DNA from: Betaproteobacteria bacterium
GTDB lineage: Bacteria; Pseudomonadota; Gammaproteobacteria; Burkholderiales; Burkholderiaceae
Length of the DNA stretch: 20,466 nucleotides
Direction: 5' to 3'
Assembly (NCBI GenBank): GCA_013205155.1
Contig: JABMMT010000076.1
Location: forward strand, 1 to 20,466
Under the pieces are notes generated by a model. That model worked only from the letters and a program-made list of their open reading frames with translations, did no database searches and had not been told where the DNA came from. Both the position numbers and the translations under genes were made by a program. Below, in pieces: positions 13,966 to 20,466 of this stretch (positions are counted from its first letter, which is position 1; every line of letters begins with the position of its first letter).

Positions 13966-15123
13966 ATGAATTTATTTGGAAAAGTCACTGGGGCTTCGCT
14001 CTATATAGCAGCGGCCTTTGGTACTGCTTTGGTACATGCAGCTGAGAACATGCCAGGCGGCCCTGCGGTTAATCAACTCAATTTTGCTGCACCTGCAACA
14101 AAAATTATGCAAGAAATCCACTGGCTTCATTGGATGATGTTGATACTTTGCGCGGTGATTTTTGTCGGTGTATTCGGTGTCATGTTTTACGCCATTTTGA
14201 GGCACCGTAAATCTTTGGGTCATAAGTCTGCTTCTTTCCATGAGAGCACCACAGTTGAAATTATTTGGACTGTGATTCCTTTGTTGATCGTGATTGGTAT
14301 GGCATTGCCTGCAACGAAAACTGTTGTAGCAATGAAAGACACTACAAATTCAGATATCACTATTAAGACTACTGGTTATCAGTGGAAATGGGGATATGAC
14401 TACATCAAAGGTGAGGGTGAGGGCATCAGCTTTTTGTCTACGCTATCTACTTCACGTGAAGCAATCAATAACTTAGCGCCTAAATCAAATACTTATTTGA
14501 TGGAAGTTGATAACGAAATGGTTGTGCCAGTTGGCAAAAAAATTCGTTTGATCACCACTGCTAATGACGTTATTCATGCTTGGACCATTCCTGCCTTTGG
14601 CGTCAAGCAAGATGCCATTCCTGGATTTGTTCGAGACACTTGGTTCAAGGCCGAGACTATTGGCACTTTTCGTGGCCAGTGTTCAGAATTATGCGGTGCT
14701 CAGCACGCTTTTATGCCTATCGTTGTGAGAGTAGTTTCGCAAGAAGACTACACTAAGTGGGTAGATGAGAAGAAGAAGGAAATGAATGCAGCTAGTGATG
14801 ATCCTACAATGGTATATACCCTTGATGATCAAAAAGAGCGCGGCGCTAAAGTATATGCATCAAACTGCGCTGCTTGCCATCAGCCAAATGGCAAAGGCGC
14901 TGGAGCATTCCCAGCATTAGATGGCAGCAAACTTGTTTTAGGACCAAAGGACGCTCAATACAACATCCTTATTAATGGTAAGGGCGCAATGCCGAAATGG
15001 GCTGGCGTAATCTCTGATGGCGATATCGCTGCAGTCATGACCTATACCCGTAATTCATGGGGTAATAAAATGGGTGATACCACTCAGACCCAAGAAATTA
15101 TTACCGCACGGGGCGGCAAGTAA
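13966..15123 (+). CDS. coxB: Cytochrome c oxidase subunit II with fused cytochrome c domain (caa3 type)
   Basis: Subunit II of a haem-copper oxidase: it takes electrons from cytochrome c and passes them through CuA to subunit I. It has 385 residues: signal peptide (about 1-25), two membrane helices (about 53-78 and 96-118), and a periplasmic cupredoxin domain with the CuA ligands His204, Cys239, Glu241, Cys243, His247 and Met250 (CSELCGAQHAFM). A C-terminal cytochrome c domain follows, with CAACH at 301-305 and the probable axial Met342 (GAMPKW). The fused haem domain marks the caa3 layout. The ATG follows AACAGAGAATAAG, a good Shine-Dalgarno sequence. It is the first gene of the oxidase operon, 40 bases before coxA. 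Confidence 0.97.
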   Translation: MNLFGKVTGASLYIAAAFGTALVHAAENMPGGPAVNQLNFAAPATKIMQEIHWLHWMMLILCAVIFVGVFGVMFYAILRHRKSLGHKSASFHESTTVEIIWTVIPLLIVIGMALPATKTVVAMKDTTNSDITIKTTGYQWKWGYDYIKGEGEGISFLSTLSTSREAINNLAPKSNTYLMEVDNEMVVPVGKKIRLITTANDVIHAWTIPAFGVKQDAIPGFVRDTWFKAETIGTFRGQCSELCGAQHAFMPIVVRVVSQEDYTKWVDEKKKEMNAASDDPTMVYTLDDQKERGAKVYASNCAACHQPNGKGAGAFPALDGSKLVLGPKDAQYNILINGKGAMPKWAGVISDGDIAAVMTYTRNSWGNKMGDTTQTQEIITARGGK

Positions 15124-15163
15124 TCCATTCATCAATACAGATAAAACGAAACCGGAGTAATCC

Positions 15164-16783
15164 ATGAGCACAGTCTCTACCACCATTGACCACGCACACG
15201 ATCATGTGCACGATGATCACACGCCACATGGATGGCGTCGTTGGTTGTTCGCAACTAATCACAAAGACATCGGTACGATGTATTTGATTTTCTCCTTTGT
15301 CAGCTTATTAGCTGGTGGCGTGATGGCCTTAGGCATTCGTTTGGAATTATTCCAACCAGGTTTGCAATTCTTGCGCCCAGAGTTCTTTAATCAATTGACT
15401 ACCATGCACGGCCTGATCATGGTGTTCGGTGCAATCATGCCCGCTTTCGTTGGTTTTGCTAACTGGATGGTACCTTTGCAAATTGGTGCATCTGATATGG
15501 CATTTGCTCGCATGAACAATTTCAGCTTCTGGATCTTGCCGGTTGCTGCATCGTTATTGTTTGCTACCTTCTTGGTTCCTGGTGGTGCACCTTCGGGCGG
15601 CTGGACACTTTACGCGCCGTTGAGTATACAGATGGGTCCTGGAATGGATATGGCAATTTTTGCCCTCCATTTATTGGGTGCTTCTTCCATCATGGGATCA
15701 ATCAATATCATCGTCACCATTTTGAATATGCGCGCTCCTGGTATGAGCTTGATGAAGATGCCGATGTTCTGCTGGACTTGGTTAATTACAGCTTACTTAT
15801 TGATTGCCGTAATGCCGGTGCTAGCAGGTGCAATCACCATGGTGTTGACGGACCGCCACTTTGGAACCTCTTTCTTCTCTGCTGTAGGTGGCGGTGACCC
15901 AGTGATGTTCCAGCATATTTTCTGGTTCTTTGGACACCCAGAGGTTTACATCATGATTCTTCCAGCATTTGGAATCGTGAGTGAAATCATTCCAGCATTC
16001 TCCAGAAAAACTTTGTTTGGCTATAGCTCGATGGTGTACGCAACATCATCGATCGCAATTTTGTCTTTCATTGTTTGGGCTCATCACATGTTTACAACTG
16101 GCATGCCAGTGACTGGCCAACTCTTCTTTATGTATGCAACGATGTTGATTGCTGTTCCCACAGGTGTGAAGATCTTTAATTGGGTTGCTACGATGTGGCA
16201 AGGTTCCATGACCTTTGAAACCCCGATGTTGTGGGCGATTGGTTTTATTTTCGTCTTCACCATGGGTGGCTTTACTGGTTTGATCCTAGCATTGGCGCCA
16301 ATCGATATTGGCCTTCAAGATACTTACTACGTGGTTGCGCACTTTCACTATGTATTGGTGGCTGGCTCCTTGTTCGCGATGTTTGCTGGGTTTTATTACT
16401 GGTGTCCAAAGTGGACTGGTTACATGGCGAATGAAACTCGCGGAAAAATCCACTTTTGGTCATCAATGATTTTCTTTAACATTACCTTCTTCCCAATGCA
16501 CTTCTTGGGTTTAGCGGGTATGCCACGTCGCTATGCTGACTATCCAACTCAGTTTGCCGACTTCAATGCTTTTGCATCGATTGGGGCATTGGGTTTTGGT
16601 TTGTCGCAAGTTTATTTCTTACTCTTTGTTGTCATGCCAGCGTATCGCGGTGAGGGAGAAAAGGCAGCGATGAAGCCTTGGGATGGTGCTAAAGGCTTAG
16701 AGTGGACAATACCTTCGCCAGCGCCACATCACACTTTTGAAACTCCACCAAGTAAAGAGCAAGTACGTGAAGCAGGAATTTAA
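15164..16783 (+). CDS. coxA: Cytochrome c oxidase subunit I (A1-type haem-copper oxidase)
   Basis: The catalytic, 12-helix subunit that reduces oxygen at the haem a3/CuB centre and pumps protons. It has 539 residues. Ligands seen: His82 and His395 for haem a, His393 for haem a3, and His258, His307 and His308 for CuB, with Tyr262 for the His-Tyr crosslink (GHPEVYIM). Glu260 of GHPEVY (end of the D channel) and Lys336 in VPTGVKIFNW (K channel) make it A1 type. The soluble N-terminus is histidine-rich (His10, 12, 14, 16, 19, 22). The start follows CCGGAGTAATCC. The 3' end overlaps the small GTG-started gene. Confidence 0.98.
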   Translation: MSTVSTTIDHAHDHVHDDHTPHGWRRWLFATNHKDIGTMYLIFSFVSLLAGGVMALGIRLELFQPGLQFLRPEFFNQLTTMHGLIMVFGAIMPAFVGFANWMVPLQIGASDMAFARMNNFSFWILPVAASLLFATFLVPGGAPSGGWTLYAPLSIQMGPGMDMAIFALHLLGASSIMGSINIIVTILNMRAPGMSLMKMPMFCWTWLITAYLLIAVMPVLAGAITMVLTDRHFGTSFFSAVGGGDPVMFQHIFWFFGHPEVYIMILPAFGIVSEIIPAFSRKTLFGYSSMVYATSSIAILSFIVWAHHMFTTGMPVTGQLFFMYATMLIAVPTGVKIFNWVATMWQGSMTFETPMLWAIGFIFVFTMGGFTGLILALAPIDIGLQDTYYVVAHFHYVLVAGSLFAMFAGFYYWCPKWTGYMANETRGKIHFWSSMIFFNITFFPMHFLGLAGMPRRYADYPTQFADFNAFASIGALGFGLSQVYFLLFVVMPAYRGEGEKAAMKPWDGAKGLEWTIPSPAPHHTFETPPSKEQVREAGI

Positions 16784-16898
16784 TTCCTCCGAGAAACAAG
16801 CCCTCTCTGCGAATAATCGCAGGACGGGCTTTATTCTTTTGAGTGTTGTGCTGGTCTTTTTTATTGGCATTATGATCAAACGGAGCTTTTTGGGTTAA
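16767..16898 (+). CDS. Small cytochrome oxidase assembly-type membrane protein (43 aa)
   Basis: A 43-residue protein starting with GTG inside the last codons of coxA (17-base overlap) and ending 14 bases before ctaG. It has a basic N-terminal half with NNRRTG (16-21), then one hydrophobic helix (about 22-37, FILLSVVLVFFIGIMI) and the end KRSFLG. AAAGAG seven bases upstream of the GTG is a fair Shine-Dalgarno sequence; an in-frame TTG at 16737 is the other possible start. Proteins of this size and shape after coxA are annotated in other Burkholderiales as cytochrome oxidase small assembly proteins, without a defined mechanism. The compact reading frame between two oxidase genes, with ribosome site and hydrophobic helix, supports a real gene. 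Confidence 0.78.
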   Translation: MKQEFNSSEKQALSANNRRTGFILLSVVLVFFIGIMIKRSFLG

Positions 16899-16912
16899 TC
16901 CCAAGGATCGAG

Positions 16913-17497
16913 ATGATTACTACTCAAGCGCTTAATCGTCAAATTTTATTTAAGCTATTAATTGCAGCAGTAATGATGTTTGGCTTTGGCTACGCTTTGG
17001 TTCCTTTGTATAAAGCATTGTGTGAGGTCACCGGAATTAATGTGATTACCAGCAAGAATAATTACGGTATCAGGGCTTTTAGCCCCAATAAGGTTGGCAA
17101 TACTCAGGTTAACTATGCACGTACAGTAACGATCGAATTTGATTCCAATAGTCGTGGGCCTTTTACGTTCAAGCCAGTCAAGAACTTCTTAGAAGTACAT
17201 CCTGGTGAAATGATTGAGATTGTTTATGAAGTAACCAATAATCTCAATCGCCCAATACGGGCGCAAGCAATACCAAGTTATGCACCTAAGAGTGCCACAG
17301 AGTTTTTTACTAAATTAGAGTGTTTTTGTTTTCAGGAGCAGACGCTGGCGTCAAATGAAATGAAGAAGATGCCAGTAGTGTTTGTGATTGATGCGGGTTT
17401 GCCTGATGATGTGAAAACAATTACTTTGTCTTACACCTTCTTTGAACTTGGTTTGGGGGGCACTCCACCAGCGCCAAAATCTAAAGTGGTCTTATGA
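16913..17497 (+). CDS. ctaG: Cytochrome c oxidase assembly protein CtaG/Cox11
   Basis: A copper chaperone that delivers CuB to subunit I, membrane-anchored with a periplasmic domain. It has 194 residues. There is one N-terminal helix (about 12-32), followed by YKALCEVTGIN with Cys37, conserved in the family. The copper-binding CFCF motif is at 137-140 (LECFCFQEQ), and VVFVIDAGLPDDVKTITLSYTFF (about 155-177) is the typical C-terminal strand. The ATG follows AAGGATCGAG, a good Shine-Dalgarno sequence. The stop overlaps the ATG of the next gene (ATGA), so those two are probably translationally coupled. Confidence 0.97.
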   Translation: MITTQALNRQILFKLLIAAVMMFGFGYALVPLYKALCEVTGINVITSKNNYGIRAFSPNKVGNTQVNYARTVTIEFDSNSRGPFTFKPVKNFLEVHPGEMIEIVYEVTNNLNRPIRAQAIPSYAPKSATEFFTKLECFCFQEQTLASNEMKKMPVVFVIDAGLPDDVKTITLSYTFFELGLGGTPPAPKSKVVL

Positions 17498-17688
17498 AAA
17501 AGAAAAGTAGTTTTATGCAGTCTATGAAAGCAGTGATGTGGGGTTTTTTAGGAGTGCGTAAGAAGTCAGGCTTACAGGAAGATATAGCTTCACTGAGTTT
17601 TGTGCACATTATCATTGCAGGTGTTGTTGGGGCCTTGATTTTTATGGCTACTCTTCTCCTGATAGTGAAGCTAGTTGTGTCCCAATGA
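17494..17688 (+). CDS. DUF2970 family small membrane protein
   Basis: A 64-residue protein with a basic N-terminus, KAVMWGFLGVRKKSG (11-25) and one C-terminal membrane helix (about 38-60). The pattern of a short amphipathic start, GVRK-S-G motif and FVHIIIAGVV helix start fits DUF2970, a family commonly found in oxidase clusters of Betaproteobacteria; its job is unknown. It starts at an ATG overlapping the ctaG stop by four bases and ends 28 bases before coxC. Its tight placement between ctaG and coxC suggests a role in oxidase assembly or stability, which is inference only. Confidence 0.8.
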   Translation: MKKKSSFMQSMKAVMWGFLGVRKKSGLQEDIASLSFVHIIIAGVVGALIFMATLLLIVKLVVSQ

Positions 17689-17716
17689 TTATTTTTGATT
17701 GAATAGAGAGAATAAG

Positions 17717-18571
17717 ATGTCATCCAATTCAACCCCGTACTATTACGTTCCTGGATTATCAAGACATCCAGCAATGGCCGCTATTGGCCTGATTGCTTTT
17801 GGCTTTGGCATGTCTGGATGGGTAAACCAGGCTTCTTGGGGTGGCCCGGTCACTTTGGCAGGCGTATTGTGGATTTTGTTTGTACTCTATAAGTGGTTTG
17901 GCGACACGATAGCTGAATCAAACGCTGGTAAGAACGGTGTCAACGTTGATATTTCATATCGCTGGTCGATGGCATGGTTCATCTTCTCTGAGATCATGTT
18001 CTTTGCGGCCTTCTTTTCTGCCTTGTTTTATGCGCGGAACATTGCCATGCCTTGGATGGGTGATGTAGAAAGCAAATTGCTGTGGCCCAACTTCTCAGCA
18101 GTTTGGCCTAATGATGGCCCCGCTGGTTTGGTTGAGAAATTCACCACCATGGGTCCTTGGCCTATCCCTACGATTAATACTTTATTACTCTTGAGCTCAG
18201 GCGTAACAATTACTATCGCCCACCATGCTTTAGTTGAAAACCATATGAAGAAAGCCATTTATGGCTTAGCTGCCACAGTTTTTTTGGGCTTTATCTTCTT
18301 GGGCTTTCAGGTTTATGAGTATTACCATGCCTACCATGAATTGAACTTGAAATTAACTTCGGGTATGTATGGTTCAACTTTCTACATGTTGACTGGTTTT
18401 CATGGCTTCCACGTATTCTTGGGCGGCACAATGTTAGCAATTGTTTTACGACGCATGATTCGTGGCGACTTTACCTCTAAGCAGCACTTTGCTTTTGAGG
18501 GTGCTGCATGGTATTGGCACTTTGTTGACGTAGTTTGGCTTGGCCTCTATATCGCCGTTTATTGGATGTAA
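17717..18571 (+). CDS. coxC: Cytochrome c oxidase subunit III
   Basis: A seven-helix core subunit of the oxidase with no metal centre. It has 284 residues from the ATG at 17717, preceded by AGAGAGAATAAG, nearly the same ribosome site as coxB; an in-frame TTG at 17699 is not needed. Conserved stretches are YYYVPGLSRHPAM near the start, SYRWSMAWFIFSEIMFFAAF (about 80-99), and the C-terminal LTGFHGFHVFLGG and GAAWYWHFVDVVWLGLYIAVYW, which close the protein as in all subunit III sequences. It is the last forward gene before the bidirectional terminator. Confidence 0.97.
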   Translation: MSSNSTPYYYVPGLSRHPAMAAIGLIAFGFGMSGWVNQASWGGPVTLAGVLWILFVLYKWFGDTIAESNAGKNGVNVDISYRWSMAWFIFSEIMFFAAFFSALFYARNIAMPWMGDVESKLLWPNFSAVWPNDGPAGLVEKFTTMGPWPIPTINTLLLLSSGVTITIAHHALVENHMKKAIYGLAATVFLGFIFLGFQVYEYYHAYHELNLKLTSGMYGSTFYMLTGFHGFHVFLGGTMLAIVLRRMIRGDFTSKQHFAFEGAAWYWHFVDVVWLGLYIAVYWM

Positions 18572-18584
18572 GCTAATTAAAAAT

Positions 18585-18611
18585 CGGGGCGTTAAGCCCC
18601 GTTTGATTTTT
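18585..18611. terminator. Bidirectional terminator between coxC and the DUF2909-like gene
   Basis: Arms CGGGGC (18585-18590) and GCCCCG (18596-18601) enclose the loop GTTAA and form a perfect 6-bp GC-rich stem. It is followed by TTTGATTTTT on the plus strand and, on the minus strand, by ATTTTT. It lies between the ends of two converging genes and can stop both. Confidence 0.88.
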
Positions 18612-18622
18612 AGGCATTCTTT

Positions 18623-18835
18623 TTAGTTTGTGCCTACTTTGATGCCAGTAGCTTCAATCAGGCCAAAGTAGTGGGCTAACAAAATCCCGATGAATAACGC
18701 AAGTGATAGCCCAATACGTAGCATCAGTGAGCGAACCATTCTGGGGCTATTGCCCCTATCTTTCATCATGTAATACAAGGCTGATCCTAAGCTAGTAACA
18801 ATCATTAGTAGGACAATTGGAATAATCCACTTCAT
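18623..18835 (-). CDS. DUF2909-like twin-transmembrane protein
   Basis: A 70-residue protein with two membrane helices (about 4-22 and 41-60) joined by a short basic loop (MKDRGNSPRMVRSLMLR). This size and layout fit the DUF2909 or twin-transmembrane-protein family, found beside oxidase genes in Betaproteobacteria; function unknown. It is the only minus-strand gene in the oxidase cluster, sitting between coxC and surf1. AAGGA six bases before the ATG is a good ribosome site. The surf1 start is 14 bases away, divergent. Confidence 0.78.
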   Translation of the reverse strand: MKWIIPIVLLMIVTSLGSALYYMMKDRGNSPRMVRSLMLRIGLSLALFIGILLAHYFGLIEATGIKVGTN

Positions 18836-18849
18836 CTCAAATCCTTAAC

Positions 18850-19635
18850 TTGAATAATTTTTTCACTGCCCTCATTGCTAAGCGCATAGTTGCTACTGTA
18901 TCAGCCCTGCTGGTCATTGCAATTGCTTGTGGAGCAGGTTATTGGCAATTGAGTAGAGCGAATACGAAAATTGCTTTGGCTGCCAATTTATTGGCACGTC
19001 AACAAATGCCCATTCTAAATGCCAATACTGGAGCTTGGACTTTTACGGAGGCTGCTGAGCGTCGGATGATTGCTCGTGGCCGATATATTCCGGATGCGGC
19101 TATATGGCTGGATAACCGCCCAAGGCCATTACCGGTTGGCGGGGCTGGTAGTCCAGCACAAGCTGGTTTTTACCTCATGATGCCTTTTAGATTGGAAGGC
19201 CTTGATGAGGTTCTTTGGGTGAATCGTGGATGGGCGCCACGCAATCAAGAAAATCGAGAGTCTTTGCCACCAGTTAAAACGCCAGCAAATACGATCAATA
19301 TTGAGGGCATTGTATTTGCCCACCCTGGCAAGGTATTTGCCTTAGGCGATGTCAAAGGTCTTGTGGATGCTAGTAAGCCTCGTATCGAACAAAACTTTGA
19401 TTTAGAGGGTAATGGCAAGCTACATAGCTGGACTCAAAGCCCATTTATTTTGCGTGAGAATGACGCAGGTATCGAGGATGGCCTACTGAGAAAGTGGGCA
19501 CCCCTGACGACAGGAGTGGATCGCCATTATGCTTATGCATTCCAGTGGTTTGCATTAGCAGTGTGCGGTTTCTTATTTTGGTTCATTAGTGGCTTACGTC
19601 AATATCGGCGTCAAGGCGTTACAAATGGGGATTAA
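18850..19635 (+). CDS. SURF1 family cytochrome oxidase biogenesis protein
   Basis: An inner-membrane protein that aids haem a insertion into subunit I. It has 261 residues: a first helix (about 13-32) followed by GYWQLSRAN, a periplasmic domain with VNRGWAP (about 124-130), and a final helix (about 233-252) just after HYAYAFQWFALA. These are the standard SURF1 marks. The start is a TTG at 18850: the frame upstream closes at a stop within about 30 bases and holds no ATG or GTG, and the next possible start would cut into the first helix. No Shine-Dalgarno sequence is evident. The following gene starts two bases after the stop. Confidence 0.93.
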   Translation: MNNFFTALIAKRIVATVSALLVIAIACGAGYWQLSRANTKIALAANLLARQQMPILNANTGAWTFTEAAERRMIARGRYIPDAAIWLDNRPRPLPVGGAGSPAQAGFYLMMPFRLEGLDEVLWVNRGWAPRNQENRESLPPVKTPANTINIEGIVFAHPGKVFALGDVKGLVDASKPRIEQNFDLEGNGKLHSWTQSPFILRENDAGIEDGLLRKWAPLTTGVDRHYAYAFQWFALAVCGFLFWFISGLRQYRRQGVTNGD

Positions 19636-19637
19636 GA

Positions 19638-20291
19638 GTGAGTGATAAAGAGTTATTAATTCCGGCGTCACAGACTGATGCAGCAATCAATGCGCGCACA
19701 CGCCGTGGTCGCATCCAAATGCTGTTGTTATTGCTCGCCTGTGCTTCACCAGTCATCGCCTCTTATTTGGCTTATTACGTCTTTAAGCCTGAAGGTGGAA
19801 AAACTAATTTTGGAACTTTGGTTTATCCCGCACAAGAATTAAATCCTGCCTGGCTCAGTGTGCCTATTCAGGGAAAGTGGACAATGTTAATTGCTCGCCC
19901 TGCTAGTGATTGTCAGATAAAAGATGATAAATGTATTGAGGCATTATTTTTAATGCGTCAGGTAAAGGTAGCGATGGGGAGAGAGAGTAAGCGAGTGCAG
20001 TTACTCTGGGTGAATACCGATGGAAAGCCAGTAGACCCTGAGGTCACAAAAATTTATGATGAACAATCTGCCGGTTTAAAGATTGTGACTCTACCAACAG
20101 ACCCACAGCTCAAGGCGCAATTTGAAGAGTGGCTTAATAAGGAAGGGTCTGGTCAGCAGATTCAGTTAATCGATCCCAGTCCTGCAAAGATGATGTTCTT
20201 CCCGGTGACAAATTCTCCAAAAGAATTTGCCGGCATGAAAAAGGATTTAGAAAAGCTATTAAAGCTTAATCACAAGGGTGAGAAATTGTAA
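19638..20291 (+). CDS. Membrane-anchored cytochrome oxidase-associated protein with CX6C motif
   Basis: A 217-residue protein I cannot name. It has a charged cytoplasmic start, one membrane helix (about 27-48, ending in YLAYYVFKPEGG) and a periplasmic domain of about 165 residues. The domain reads like a thioredoxin or Sco-type fold: GKWTMLIARPASDC (79-92), a second cysteine six residues after the first (Cys92, Cys99), VQLLWVNTDGKPVDP, and LIDPSPAKMMFFPV near the end. Sco proteins carry CX3C, so this would be a variant. The start is a GTG with GGGG upstream, two bases after surf1. Its TAA overlaps the ctaA ATG by one base. Placement between surf1 and ctaA suggests a role in copper or haem handling of the oxidase; this is inference. 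Confidence 0.8.
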   Translation: MSDKELLIPASQTDAAINARTRRGRIQMLLLLLACASPVIASYLAYYVFKPEGGKTNFGTLVYPAQELNPAWLSVPIQGKWTMLIARPASDCQIKDDKCIEALFLMRQVKVAMGRESKRVQLLWVNTDGKPVDPEVTKIYDEQSAGLKIVTLPTDPQLKAQFEEWLNKEGSGQQIQLIDPSPAKMMFFPVTNSPKEFAGMKKDLEKLLKLNHKGEKL

Positions 20292-20466
20292 TGCCTGATC
20301 TCGTATTACTTTTAGAGTTGGGGGCTATTGCAGTCGTGTTTGCAGGGATTCCCTTGGCTTATCTTTGGACGAGGTCTGGCTATAGCTTCTTTCAAAAATT
20401 GAATTGGGTTATAGTTTTTATGACTTTTGATTTGATTGTATTTGGAGCATTTACTCGTTTGTCAGA
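20291..20466 (+). CDS. ctaA: Haem A synthase CtaA, N-terminal fragment (runs off window)
   Basis: The first 58 codons of a membrane protein cut by the window edge. It has two predicted helices (about 5-24 and 40-56) and reaches VFGAFTRLS, matching the GAxxRLT-D start of the first haem A synthase repeat. CtaA oxidises haem O to haem A, the cofactor of the oxidase encoded upstream. The ATG overlaps the preceding TAA by one base (TAATG), so translation is probably coupled. The family call rests on this short motif plus its place in the oxidase cluster. Confidence 0.83.
   Translation, partial: MPDLVLLLELGAIAVVFAGIPLAYLWTRSGYSFFQKLNWVIVFMTFDLIVFGAFTRLS

Noticed and set aside
17699..17716. TTG start for coxC
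   Set aside because: It includes the ribosome site of the ATG at 17717 in the coding part; the ATG gives the normal N-terminus.
1..20466. Mobile element, CRISPR, phage or defence island
   Set aside because: No transposase, integrase, repeat array, tRNA or att-like repeats were seen; every region is explained by conserved chromosomal genes.

Overview
This is an ordinary stretch of bacterial chromosome, very probably from Polynucleobacter or a close relative (Burkholderiales, Betaproteobacteria). The grounds are the moderate-to-low GC, the frequent TTG leucine codons, very tight gene packing, and a series of gene neighbourhoods familiar from Burkholderiales: glnK-amtB, gshA-gshB-PTS EIIA-ptsH-ptsI, gpmA-ctpA-thiF, yibN-grxC-secB-gpsA, comF next to a bioC-like gene, and a caa3-type coxB-coxA-ctaG-coxC cluster followed by surf1 and ctaA. 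The genus is an inference from protein appearance and synteny, not from a search.

Layout. Positions 1-1771: end of a PII gene, amtB, and a tandem-hairpin terminator. Positions 1792-6522 (+): glutathione synthesis (gshA, gshB), then three soluble phosphotransferase proteins (EIIA of the mannose family, HPr, enzyme I) with no sugar permease, so probably a regulatory PTS. Positions 6527-9442 (-): gpmA, ctpA and a ThiF/MoeB-type adenylyltransferase, read leftward. Positions 9462-11723 (+): the yibN-grxC-secB-gpsA operon. Positions 11726-12960 (-): comF and trmL. Positions 12984-13772 (+): a bioC-like methyltransferase. Positions 13966-20466 (+): the aa3/caa3 cytochrome oxidase cluster with assembly factors. 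It includes a 43-residue GTG-started small protein after coxA, a DUF2970 protein, one reverse-strand small membrane protein (DUF2909-like), SURF1, an unnamed membrane-anchored CX6C protein, and the start of ctaA, which runs off the window.

The genes form coherent working groups: ammonium uptake and its PII control; glutathione synthesis with glutaredoxin elsewhere in the window; glycolysis, secretion and phospholipid precursor enzymes; and a full set for building a haem-copper oxidase (CuB insertion by Cox11/CtaG, haem A by CtaA, SURF1, small assembly proteins). There is no gene-free stretch longer than about 195 bases. The longest (13773-13965) holds the probable coxB promoter.

I found no mobile elements, tRNA, rRNA, CRISPR or phage genes, and no convincing unknown system. 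The most worthwhile leads are modest. Four genes have a -10-like hexamer exactly six bases before their start codon, which predicts leaderless mRNAs, and one of these sits in a perfect 14-bp palindrome between comF and bioC. The BioC-like protein lacks a recognisable SAM-binding glycine loop. Several small or unnamed membrane proteins are embedded in the oxidase cluster.
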